This document shows, piece after piece, positions 31,301-43,800 of a stretch of DNA of 64,000 bases. A program made the position numbers and the translations under genes. The notes under the pieces are model-generated. The model searched no databases. It had not been told where the DNA came from and saw only the letters and a list, made by a program, of their open reading frames with translations. The first letter of the stretch is position 1; every line of letters starts with the position of its first letter. Source of the stretch: Leuctra nigra (lineage: Eukaryota; Arthropoda; Insecta; Plecoptera; Leuctridae); NCBI GenBank assembly GCA_934045905.1, contig OW203768.1, positions 20,412,770-20,476,769 of the forward strand, written 5' to 3'.

Positions 31301-32329
31301 CAACACATTATCAGATTTTTTGTTACAGCCATTTGAATTATGACGCTGAAATACAGTTTATACCAGCGTTAGAGAACTTTATAACCAAACTTCTACAGCA
31401 CACAAAAAATCTTCACACAAAAATAAAAGATCGTGGCCACTAATTTCGGTATCACAGATTTAGAAATCTATATTACAATGGAAACATCGTTTGCGCATAG
31501 TCCACAAAGAAAATATTGGACCAAACAACATAAATTCACATAATTCCCATTCCAAATCATTCTTCAAACCCGTCAATTTATCTGGATTATTCTGTTCAAC
31601 TGTCTGTTACTTCAATCATTTTTTACTTCTTTCCTATTCTATACAAAGTATGAACTCTCACATTATAAATATTGACTATGTTTTCTAAAATGGGTAAAAA
31701 TTTCAGAACCATACCTTAAATAGTTTCGATATTGTAGTGATATTATAGCCACCCGGTATTATGTAAATGTATATTATTATGTAATGATTTCTGTACCTCC
31801 GAGGTAGAAGGGACCCACTGCCAATGAGTTCACACATCATCACTGCATTTGAATTAATCTCAATCAAACCAATAAAAATTGGTACTCGAAAAAAAAGGAT
31901 ATGGTTGCTGGTAAGGTTCCTTGACAATCAATCCTTGTTATTATCAATGAAATAAGAGCCCACATACTAGAGATGCCATCAAACCTTAATCAGCCAACCC
32001 TTTTCTTTTAGAGTACCGATTTTTATTGGTTTGAGGGGTTTGAGTGTACATGCTTATCAAAGTGACAATGAGCCGCATGTATTGCACGTATCGGTGCTCG
32101 CTCATTAACGCATTGCTTCGAGCGTTTTCCAAGTACTTCATCAAAGACACGTATTTGCTTCGTGTTTTCAGGGGGCCCTTTGAACATAACTAGCTATGCA
32201 CGATGGTACTCTGGAAGACCGGGGAAAGATGCCGGCTATGACTATGTTCTGGGATTTCGCACGTCCGGGGAGTTCCATGATAATCCAATCTGGGTTAAGT
32301 ATCCCTTCATTTGCGAGCATCAGCTGTAA
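28315..32329 (+). CDS. Secreted C-type lectin, hemolymph LPS-binding-protein-like (4 exons, 262 aa)
   Basis: Exons 28315-28464, 29331-29517, 30578-30871 and 32172-32329; phases 0,1,1; 789 nt open. It begins with a signal peptide (MFLQLVVVLLGVWMPLVRS), then a short N-terminal region with two cysteines (C25, C79) and a glycosylation site NLT, a TTTPEP linker, and a C-type lectin domain from DYELVPGQGHYKFH to YPFICEHQL. This layout matches the insect hemolymph lipopolysaccharide-binding lectins, secreted pattern-recognition proteins. Unusual: the domain has only the outer cysteine pair (C154, C258), and the calcium/sugar motifs EPN or QPD and WND are not visible, so carbohydrate binding may be lost or changed. 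Exon 4 was assigned by phase: GGPLNITSYARWYSGRPG follows TTWETVL. A minimal leader follows the TATA repeats. Confidence 0.85.
29259..29330 (+). repeat. 54-bp duplication of the lectin exon 2 splice acceptor
   Basis: GTCTCTGCATTGACTCAG|GTG occurs twice, with acceptors ending at 29276 and 29330. Only the second opens into the long reading frame (GTGGTGCTGCGTCGC). Confidence 0.85.
29834..29961 (+). repeat. Hairpin with 53-bp stem in lectin intron 2
   Basis: 29834-29886 pairs with 29909-29961 with one mismatch in 53 positions and a 22-nt loop; the arms start GGAAAAATGTGTCGATCATC and end in its complement. This may be a young foldback element or a small-RNA precursor. Confidence 0.85.
30387..30524 (+). 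repeat. Pre-miRNA-like foldback in lectin intron 2
   Basis: The core arms GTCAGTTGTTCTGCTAGGCC...CATTGC and GCAATG...GGCCTAACAGAACAACTGAC pair over about 37 positions with four mismatches around an 11-nt loop (about 30412-30500). Weaker pairing extends outward to TGAACTCTC/GAGAGTTCA. It looks like a MITE hairpin; a miRNA origin is possible but unproven. Confidence 0.65.
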
Positions 32330-32454
32330 TGTGACGTCAGTTATGTTGATGAAAGTCAAGCGACAGTCTAGAGCTGGAAAGTGTCTCTTGAGACCAAGTC
32401 TAAAATACCAATTATAAATAATAATTTAATTTTAATCTTGAATATATCCATACA

Positions 32455-32460
32455 AATAAA
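32455..32460 (+). terminator. Poly(A) signal of the lectin gene
   Basis: AATAAA 126 bp after the stop codon, followed by a T-rich stretch. Confidence 0.65.
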
Positions 32461-32597
32461 GAAGTTTCTATAATGTGTTTCTATACTCGTTTATTTCCTT
32501 GTTTCCTCAATATATCTTTTGAAAATCAAGAAAATCAAAAAGTAAAAATAATACAAATAAAAGAAGAAAAAATCAGACGAAATAAAAAATTATATAA

Positions 32598-32743
32598 GGG
32601 TTAACCAAAGTTAATCTGAGCCGGATTAACTAAATATTGGACTAAATTGGCGGCACAGCCAATCAGATACCTCAAAATAAGTGAAACAATTGAATTTAAT
32701 CCAAAATTTAGTTAATCTAGCACAATTTAACTTTGGTTATTCC
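32598..32743. mobile_element. 146-bp MITE
   Basis: GGGTTAACCAAAGTTAATCTG and CGGATTAACTAAA at the left are mirrored by TTTAGTTAATCTAG and TTAACTTTGGTTATTCC at the right. Confidence 0.75.
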
Positions 32744-33640
32744 GGGCCTAAATGAATAAAAAAAGCATAGACAAAAATAAAATACAAAATACAAAAATAC
32801 ATAATTCAGGTTTACCTACACTAAAATGGCGAGTTGTTAACCTCTTGTTTTTCCACTCATACGAGACAAATAGTAATTATTTTTGCTAATCCCCAAATTT
32901 CAATATCTCATTTCTAGCAAAACACAACATTGAAAATGTATCCCACATTGACACTTTTTTATGGGTATAGAAATAAAATTTTAACGTTTTCCAGTTCGTG
33001 TATAATTTTTATTTCTCCGCCTTCTAAAAATAATCTGAAGTCTAAGAAATAATCTTCTCTTTCAAATCGTGGATTGACGACTTACTCCTCATAACACATT
33101 TTTTGGAACACATTTTTTAAATTTTTTGGAGGAAATACGTCACAAATTGCAGACTATGACTCCCTCACCTTTACATTACTAATTATATTTTACTTTAGAC
33201 ATTTTATTTTATTTATATAGATATATATATATATATAGATTTTTTTGAGTGTACCTAACTCGAAATCATTTTTTTACACAATTGTTTTTGTAAATGGCGC
33301 CTAAATTTTTAAACCACGTTCAACAATGATTTATTGTTAAAGTAAGTTCCCGCACCTTCATGCAAACGTTATTTATCCCTAAAATACATGTCCCACGTTA
33401 CTTAGAATAATATCCCCTTATTCTCCGATTGTTGATACAATATCAATCAGTTTTCGAGATACAACAGGTTAAGTAGTCATTTATCCCATTGCTGCTAAGA
33501 AAGCTCAATGCGAAAATTCGATAAAATCACTGAAAGCATTTATGGAAACTCAGTCTGCTCTAGCTTGGTAACTATTGATATTAAAGCGGTGGTTGGCAGC
33601 GTCGAGCTAACGCCCGACTATATAAAGTACTCCGAGAAAA
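32744..33640. other. AT-rich intergenic DNA
   Basis: No gene or clear element seen; contains a short (AT)n run near 33221. Confidence 0.4.
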
Positions 33641-33925
33641 CGGCGCGTAGGAACTAAATTTGCAAGGGGGGGGGGGGGCAATATTGTAAAAGAACTTGAG
33701 CTGGAGATACTAATGTCTACGAAGACAATGGGGGCTGGGGGCGCACACCCCCGTAAAAATTGGGAGTTTCGGCATGAATTGGTGCATTTCTACGCAATTT
33801 TAACACTTTTTAAACAAATTTTATCTTGACATATGAATGTATAAGAACGTGGGGCGGGGAATTGAATCAGAAGGGGAGGATTTTTTCCCCCATTCCCCCC
33901 CCCCCCCCCTCTTTCTATGCGCCTG
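33641..33925. mobile_element. hAT-like element of the CGTAGGAA family
   Basis: The left end GGCGCGTAGGAACTA and the right end, on the opposite strand CAGGCGCATAGAAAG, match the family at 15276-15782. Flanks CCGAGAAA and CCAAGAGA agree at six of eight bases. It contains runs of 13 G and 15 C just inside its ends. Confidence 0.5.
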
Positions 33926-34314
33926 CCAAGAGAAATAGAATATGTGTCTCAAAAACATCTCTATTTGCAAACATCTCTCACATAATCACATAATTCATTT
34001 ATTGAACTCTAATAAAGTTATATATAGATTACTTTATTCGAGGTCAATAAATTCTAGTTCTAAATAAGGAGGCTAAATAATCAAGCGAGCGGAGCGAGCG
34101 TCTCTACTTGAAATGTACGGCTCGAATCTCCTGGTTTTTTTGTATGTTTTTGTTTTCCGCATCTAACGTCAAACGAAGTAACGGATCAGGCCAATTTTCC
34201 CACAAAACTTATATCACTGTATCACGATGTTTCTATACATTGTTTATTGCAGCCAATACCATACGACTCATCATTCCATTACAATTTGTACAAATTTAAT
34301 TTAAATCATACGGA

Positions 34315-34570
34315 ACAGGTTGGGTGAGTGGTTAACGCTCTGAACTTGTATTCCGGAGGCCCGGGTTTTTTTTCGTGGTATTCCCTCAGTCAACAGGCAA
34401 ATGCTGGAAAGGTACCCTACCAATAGGCCACGACCGCCTCCTTCCCACCTTCCATCATTTCCTACTCTTCATCATCATATAACAATCATCATCATAATCA
34501 TTCAACCGTCGCCATAAGCCCCGCTGCAGAACAGTGCGACGTTATAAGCCCCAGACAAAAAAATGTAAAA
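34315..34570 (+). mobile_element. tRNA-like SINE candidate
   Basis: GGTTGGGTGAGTGGTTAACG resembles a pol III A box and GGAGGCCCGGGTT a degenerate B box. The body runs to an ATCATCATAATCATT stretch, a GCCATAAGCCCC block repeated in part, and an A-rich tail. No target duplication was identified. Confidence 0.55.
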
Positions 34571-34831
34571 AAAAATTAATGATCAGATTAAAAATAGTTC
34601 ACTAATTAGTTATTCTATCAAGATTTTAATTTACATTTATTTTGGTTGAAATCTGGAAATATAAGTGGATAACTTGTATAATTCACCATGTAATGAAACC
34701 CGAGTAAATATTGTACATATTATTTTAAATATTGTATAGGTATCCCATTTATTTTAATATACAAATATACTGCAACCAACATTATAAAGGTGCATAATTT
34801 AACATATAGATTGAAGTAACACAAGATCTAA

Positions 34832-37800
34832 AACAATTTTAAAAACTATTTGTCATAATTTTACACGTAGGTGCACGCGTGTCACATTTGTATTTTTAAA
34901 ATGCATTTAAAAACAAGTTGGTGCTGGATTTTATGCAATTTCACATAAAATTAATAACTCATTTATATTAAATCATCAAATTAGGAAGAAAATAATTTTT
35001 GAGACCAGACATACGAAAATCTTCGAACAATACAAACAATATTCGAACAATTTTAAAAACTATTTGTCATAATTTTACACGTAGGTGCACGCGTGTCACA
35101 TTTGTATTTTTAAAATGCATTTAAAAACAAGTTGGTGCTGGATTTTATGCAATTTCACATAAAATTAATAACTCATTTATATTAAATCATCAAATTAGGA
35201 AGAAAATAATTTTTGAGACCAGACATACGAAAATCTTCGAACAATACAAACAATATTCGAACAATTTTAAAAACTATTTGTCATAATTTTACACGTAGGT
35301 GCACGCGTGTCACATTTGTATTTTTAAAATGCATTTAAAAACAAGTTGGTGCTGGATTTTATGCAATTTCACATAAAATTAATAACTCATTTATATTAAA
35401 TCATCAAATTAGGAAGAAAATAATTTTTGAGACCAGACATACGAAAATCTTCGAACAATACAAACAATATTCGAACAATTTTAAAAACTATTTGTCATAA
35501 TTTTACACGTAGGTGCACGCGTGTCACATTTGTATTTTTAAAATGCATTTAAAAACAAGTTGGTGCTGGATTTTATGCAATTTCACATAAAATTAATAAC
35601 TCATTTATATTAAATCATCAAATTAGGAAGAAAATAATTTTTGAGACCAGACATACGAAAATCTTCGAACAATACAAACAATATTCGAACAATTTTAAAA
35701 ACTATTTGTCATAATTTTACACGTAGGTGCACGCGTGTCACATTTGTATTTTTAAAATGCATTTAAAAACAAGTTGGTGCTGGATTTTATGCAATTTCAC
35801 ATAAAATTAATAACTCATTTATATTAAATCATCAAATTAGGAAGAAAATAATTTTTGAGACCAGACATACGAATATCTTTGAACAATACAAACAATATTC
35901 GAACAATTTTAAAAACTATTTGTCATAATTTTACACGTAGGTGCACGCGTGTCACATTTGTATTTTTAAAATGCATTTAAAAACAAGTTGGTGCTGGATT
36001 TTATGCAATTTCACATAAAATTAATAACTCATTTATATTAAATCATCAAATTAGGAAGAAAATAATTTTTGAGACCAGACATACGAAAATCTTCGAACAA
36101 TACAAACAATATTCGAACAATTTTAAAAACTATTTGTCATAATTTTACACGTAGGTGCACGCGTGTCACATTTGTATTTTTAAAATGCATTTAAAAACAA
36201 GTTGGTGCTGGATTTTATGCAATTTCACATAAAATTAATAACTCATTTATATTAAATCATCAAATTAGGAAGAAAATAATTTTTGAGACCAGACATACGA
36301 AAATCTTCGAACAATACAAACAATATTCGAACAATTTTAAAAACTATTTGTCATAATTTTACACGTAGGTGCACGCGTGTCACATTTGTATTTTTAAAAT
36401 GCATTTAAAAACAAGTTGGTGCTGGATTTTATGCAATTTCACATAAAATTAATAACTCATTTATATTAAATCATCAAATTAGGAAGAAAATAATTTTTGA
36501 GACCAGACATACGAAAATCTTCGAACAATACAAACAATATTCGAACAATTTTAAAAACTATTTGTCATAATTTTACACGTAGGTGCACGCGTGTCACATT
36601 TGTATTTTTAAAATGCATTTAAAAACAAGTTGGTGCTGGATTTTATGCAATTTCACATAAAATTAATAACTCATTTATATTAAATCATCAAATTAGGAAG
36701 AAAATAATTTTTGAGACCAGACATACGAAAATCTTCGAACAATACAAACAATATTCGAACAATTTTAAAAACTATTTGTCATAATTTTACACGTAGGTGC
36801 ACGCGTGTCACATTTGTATTTTTAAAATGCATTTAAAAACAAGTTGGTGCTGGATTTTATGCAATTTCACATAAAATTAATAACTCATTTATATTAAATC
36901 ATCAAATTAGGAAGAAAATAATTTTTGAGACCAGACATACGAAAATCTTCGAACAATACAAACAATATTCGAACAATTTTAAAAACTATTTGTCATAATT
37001 TTACACGTAGGTGCACGCGTGTCACATTTGTATTTTTAAAATGCATTTAAAAACAAGTTGGTGCTGGATTTTATGCAATTTCACATAAAATTAATAACTC
37101 ATTTATATTAAATCATCAAATTAGGAAGAAAATAATTTTTGAGACCAGACATACGAATATCTTTGAACAATACAAACAATATTCGAACAATTTTAAAAAC
37201 TATTTGTCATAATTTTACACGTAGGTGCACGCGTGTCACATTTGTATTTTTAAAATGCATTTAAAAACAAGTTGGTGCTGGATTTTATGCAATTTCACAT
37301 AAAATTAATAACTCATTTATATTAAATCATCAAATTAGGAAGAAAATAATTTTTGAGACCAGACATACGAAAATCTTCGAACAATACAAACAATATTCGA
37401 ACAATTTTAAAAACTATTTGTCATAATTTTACACGTAGGTGCACGCGTGTCACATTTGTATTTTTAAAATGCATTTAAAAACAAGTTGGTGCTGGATTTT
37501 ATGCAATTTCACATAAAATTAATAACTCATTTATATTAAATCATCAAATTAGGAAGAAAATAATTTTTGAGACCAGACATACGAAAATCTTCGAACAATA
37601 CAAACAATATTCGAACAATTTTAAAAACTATTTGTCATAATTTTACACGTAGGTGCACGCGTGTCACATTTGTATTTTTAAAATGCATTTAAAAACAAGT
37701 TGGTGCTGGATTTTATGCAATTTCACATAAAATTAATAACTCATTTATATTAAATCATCAAATTAGGAAGAAAATAATTTTTGAGACCAGACATACGAAA

Positions 37801-40800
37801 ATCTTCGAACAATACAAACAATATTCGAACAATTTTAAAAACTATTTGTCATAATTTTACACGTAGGTGCACGCGTGTCACATTTGTATTTTTAAAATGC
37901 ATTTAAAAACAAGTTGGTGCTGGATTTTATGCAATTTCACATAAAATTAATAACTCATTTATATTAAATCATCAAATTAGGAAGAAAATAATTTTTGAGA
38001 CCAGACATACGAAAATCTTCGAACAATACAAACAATATTCGAACAATTTTAAAAACTATTTGTCATAATTTTACACGTAGGTGCACGCGTGTCACATTTG
38101 TATTTTTAAAATGCATTTAAAAACAAGTTGGTGCTGGATTTTATGCAATTTCACATAAAATTAATAACTCATTTATATTAAATCATCAAATTAGGAAGAA
38201 AATAATTTTTGAGACCAGACATACGAAAATCTTCGAACAATACAAACAATATTCGAACAATTTTAAAAACTATTTGTCATAATTTTACACGTAGGTGCAC
38301 GCGTGTCACATTTGTATTTTTAAAATGCATTTAAAAACAAGTTGGTGCTGGATTTTATGCAATTTCACATAAAATTAATAACTCATTTATATTAAATCAT
38401 CAAATTAGGAAGAAAATAATTTTTGAGACCAGACATACGAAAATCTTCGAACAATACAAACAATATTCGAACAATTTTAAAAACTATTTGTCATAATTTT
38501 ACACGTAGGTGCACGCGTGTCACATTTGTATTTTTAAAATGCATTTAAAAACAAGTTGGTGCTGGATTTTATGCAATTTCACATAAAATTAATAACTCAT
38601 TTATATTAAATCATCAAATTAGGAAGAAAATAATTTTTGAGACCAGACATACGAAAATCTTCGAACAATACAAACAATATTCGAACAATTTTAAAAACTA
38701 TTTGTCATAATTTTACACGTAGGTGCACGCGTGTCACATTTGTATTTTTAAAATGCATTTAAAAACAAGTTGGTGCTGGATTTTATGCAATTTCACATAA
38801 AATTAATAACTCATTTATATTAAATCATCAAATTAGGAAGAAAATAATTTTTGAGACCAGACATACGAAAATCTTCGAACAATACAAACAATATTCGAAC
38901 AATTTTAAAAACTATTTGTCATAATTTTACACGTAGGTGCACGCGTGTCACATTTGTATTTTTAAAATGCATTTAAAAACAAGTTGGTGCTGGATTTTAT
39001 GCAATTTCACATAAAATTAATAACTCATTTATATTAAATCATCAAATTAGGAAGAAAATAATTTTTGAGACCAGACATACGAATATCTTTGAACAATACA
39101 AACAATATTCGAACAATTTTAAAAACTATTTGTCATAATTTTACACGTAGGTGCACGCGTGTCACATTTGTATTTTTAAAATGCATTTAAAAACAAGTTG
39201 GTGCTGGATTTTATGCAATTTCACATAAAATTAATAACTCATTTATATTAAATCATCAAATTAGGAAGAAAATAATTTTTGAGACCAGACATACGAAAAT
39301 CTTCGAACAATACAAACAATATTCGAACAATTTTAAAAACTATTTGTCATAATTTTACACGTAGGTGCACGCGTGTCACATTTGTATTTTTAAAATGCAT
39401 TTAAAAACAAGTTGGTGCTGGATTTTATGCAATTTCACATAAAATTAATAACTCATTTATATTAAATCATCAAATTAGGAAGAAAATAATTTTTGAGACC
39501 AGACATACGAAAATCTTCGAACAATACAAACAATATTCGAACAATTTTAAAAACTATTTGTCATAATTTTACACGTAGGTGCACGCGTGTCACATTTGTA
39601 TTTTTAAAATGCATTTAAAAACAAGTTGGTGCTGGATTTTATGCAATTTCACATAAAATTAATAACTCATTTATATTAAATCATCAAATTAGGAAGAAAA
39701 TAATTTTTGAGACCAGACATACGAATATCTTTGAACAATACAAACAATATTCGAACAATTTTAAAAACTATTTGTCATAATTTTACACGTAGGTGCACGC
39801 GTGTCACATTTGTATTTTTAAAATGCATTTAAAAACAAGTTGGTGCTGGATTTTATGCAATTTCACATAAAATTAATAACTCATTTATATTAAATCATCA
39901 AATTAGGAAGAAAATAATTTTTGAGACCAGACATACGAAAATCTTCGAACAATACAAACAATATTCGAACAATTTTAAAAACTATTTGTCATAATTTTAC
40001 ACGTAGGTGCACGCGTGTCACATTTGTATTTTTAAAATGCATTTAAAAACAAGTTGGTGCTGGATTTTATGCAATTTCACATAAAATTAATAACTCATTT
40101 ATATTAAATCATCAAATTAGGAAGAAAATAATTTTTGAGACCAGACATACGAAAATCTTCGAACAATACAAACAATATTCGAACAATTTTAAAAACTATT
40201 TGTCATAATTTTACACGTAGGTGCACGCGTGTCACATTTGTATTTTTAAAATGCATTTAAAAACAAGTTGGTGCTGGATTTTATGCAATTTCACATAAAA
40301 TTAATAACTCATTTATATTAAATCATCAAATTAGGAAGAAAATAATTTTTGAGACCAGACATACGAATATCTTTGAACAATACAAACAATATTCGAACAA
40401 TTTTAAAAACTATTTGTCATAATTTTACACGTAGGTGCACGCGTGTCACATTTGTATTTTTAAAATGCATTTAAAAACAAGTTGGTGCTGGATTTTATGC
40501 AATTTCACATAAAATTAATAACTCATTTATATTAAATCATCAAATTAGGAAGAAAATAATTTTTGAGACCAGACATACGAAAATCTTCGAACAATACAAA
40601 CAATATTCGAACAATTTTAAAAACTATTTGTCATAATTTTACACGTAGGTGCACGCGTGTCACATTTGTATTTTTAAAATGCATTTAAAAACAAGTTGGT
40701 GCTGGATTTTATGCAATTTCACATAAAATTAATAACTCATTTATATTAAATCATCAAATTAGGAAGAAAATAATTTTTGAGACCAGACATACGAAAATCT

Positions 40801-43800
40801 TCGAACAATACAAACAATATTCGAACAATTTTAAAAACTATTTGTCATAATTTTACACGTAGGTGCACGCGTGTCACATTTGTATTTTTAAAATGCATTT
40901 AAAAACAAGTTGGTGCTGGATTTTATGCAATTTCACATAAAATTAATAACTCATTTATATTAAATCATCAAATTAGGAAGAAAATAATTTTTGAGACCAG
41001 ACATACGAAAATCTTCGAACAATACAAACAATATTCGAACAATTTTAAAAACTATTTGTCATAATTTTACACGTAGGTGCACGCGTGTCACATTTGTATT
41101 TTTAAAATGCATTTAAAAACAAGTTGGTGCTGGATTTTATGCAATTTCACATAAAATTAATAACTCATTTATATTAAATCATCAAATTAGGAAGAAAATA
41201 ATTTTTGAGACCAGACATACGAAAATCTTCGAACAATACAAACAATATTCGAACAATTTTAAAAACTATTTGTCATAATTTTACACGTAGGTGCACGCGT
41301 GTCACATTTGTATTTTTAAAATGCATTTAAAAACAAGTTGGTGCTGGATTTTATGCAATTTCACATAAAATTAATAACTCATTTATATTAAATCATCAAA
41401 TTAGGAAGAAAATAATTTTTGAGACCAGACATACGAAAATCTTCGAACAATACAAACAATATTCGAACAATTTTAAAAACTATTTGTCATAATTTTACAC
41501 GTAGGTGCACGCGTGTCACATTTGTATTTTTAAAATGCATTTAAAAACAAGTTGGTGCTGGATTTTATGCAATTTCACATAAAATTAATAACTCATTTAT
41601 ATTAAATCATCAAATTAGGAAGAAAATAATTTTTGAGACCAGACATACGAAAATCTTCGAACAATACAAACAATATTCGAACAATTTTAAAAACTATTTG
41701 TCATAATTTTACACGTAGGTGCACGCGTGTCACATTTGTATTTTTAAAATGCATTTAAAAACAAGTTGGTGCTGGATTTTATGCAATTTCACATAAAATT
41801 AATAACTCATTTATATTAAATCATCAAATTAGGAAGAAAATAATTTTTGAGACCAGACATACGAATATCTTCGAACAATACAAACAATATTCGAACAATT
41901 TTAAAAACTATTTGTCATAATTTTACACGTAGGTGCACGCGTGTCACATTTGTATTTTTAAAATGCATTTAAAAACAAGTTGGTGCTGGATTTTATGCAA
42001 TTTCACATAAAATTAATAACTCATTTATATTAAATCATCAAATTAGGAAGAAAATAATTTTTGAGACCAGACATACGAAAATCTTCGAACAATACAAACA
42101 ATATTCGAACAATTTTAAAAACTATTTGTCATAATTTTACACGTAGGTGCACGCGTGTCACATTTGTATTTTTAAAATGCATTTAAAAACAAGTTGGTGC
42201 TGGATTTTATGCAATTTCACATAAAATTAATAACTCATTTATATTAAATCATCAAATTAGGAAGAAAATAATTTTTGAGACCAGACATACGAAAATCTTC
42301 GAACAATACAAACAATATTCGAACAATTTTAAAAACTATTTGTCATAATTTTACACGTAGGTGCACGCGTGTCACATTTGTATTTTTAAAATGCATTTAA
42401 AAACAAGTTGGTGCTGGATTTTATGCAATTTCACATAAAATTAATAACTCATTTATATTAAATCATCAAATTAGGAAGAAAATAATTTTTGAGACCAGAC
42501 ATACGAAAATCTTCGAACAATACAAACAATATTCGAACAATTTTAAAAACTATTTGTCATAATTTTACACGTAGGTGCACGCGTGTCACATTTGTATTTT
42601 TAAAATGCATTTAAAAACAAGTTGGTGCTGGATTTTATGCAATTTCACATAAAATTAATAACTCATTTATATTAAATCATCAAATTAGGAAGAAAATAAT
42701 TTTTGAGACCAGACATACGAAAATCTTCGAACAATACAAACAATATTCGAACAATTTTAAAAACTATTTGTCATAATTTTACACGTAGGTGCACGCGTGT
42801 CACATTTGTATTTTTAAAATGCATTTAAAAACAAGTTGGTGCTGGATTTTATGCAATTTCACATAAAATTAATAACTCATTTATATTAAATCATCAAATT
42901 AGGAAGAAAATAATTTTTGAGACCAGACATACGAAAATCTTCGAACAATACAAACAATATTCGAACAATTTTAAAAACTATTTGTCATAATTTTACACGT
43001 AGGTGCACGCGTGTCACATTTGTATTTTTAAAATGCATTTAAAAACAAGTTGGTGCTGGATTTTATGCAATTTCACATAAAATTAATAACTCATTTATAT
43101 TAAATCATCAAATTAGGAAGAAAATAATTTTTGAGACCAGACATACGAAAATCTTCGAACAATACAAACAATATTCGAACAATTTTAAAAACTATTTGTC
43201 ATAATTTTACACGTAGGTGCACGCGTGTCACATTTGTATTTTTAAAATGCATTTAAAAACAAGTTGGTGCTGGATTTTATGCAATTTCACATAAAATTAA
43301 TAACTCATTTATATTAAATCATCAAATTAGGAAGAAAATAATTTTTGAGACCAGACATACGAATATCTTTGAACAATACAAACAATATTCGAACAATTTT
43401 AAAAACTATTTGTCATAATTTTACACGTAGGTGCACGCGTGTCACATTTGTATTTTTAAAATGCATTTAAAAACAAGTTGGTGCTGGATTTTATGCAATT
43501 TCACATAAAATTAATAACTCATTTATATTAAATCATCAAATTAGGAAGAAAATAATTTTTGAGACCAGACATACGAAAATCTTCGAACAATACAAACAAT
43601 ATTCGAACAATTTTAAAAACTATTTGTCATAATTTTACACGTAGGTGCACGCGTGTCACATTTGTATTTTTAAAATGCATTTAAAAACAAGTTGGTGCTG
43701 GATTTTATGCAATTTCACATAAAATTAATAACTCATTTATATTAAATCATCAAATTAGGAAGAAAATAATTTTTGAGACCAGACATACGAAAATCTTCGA

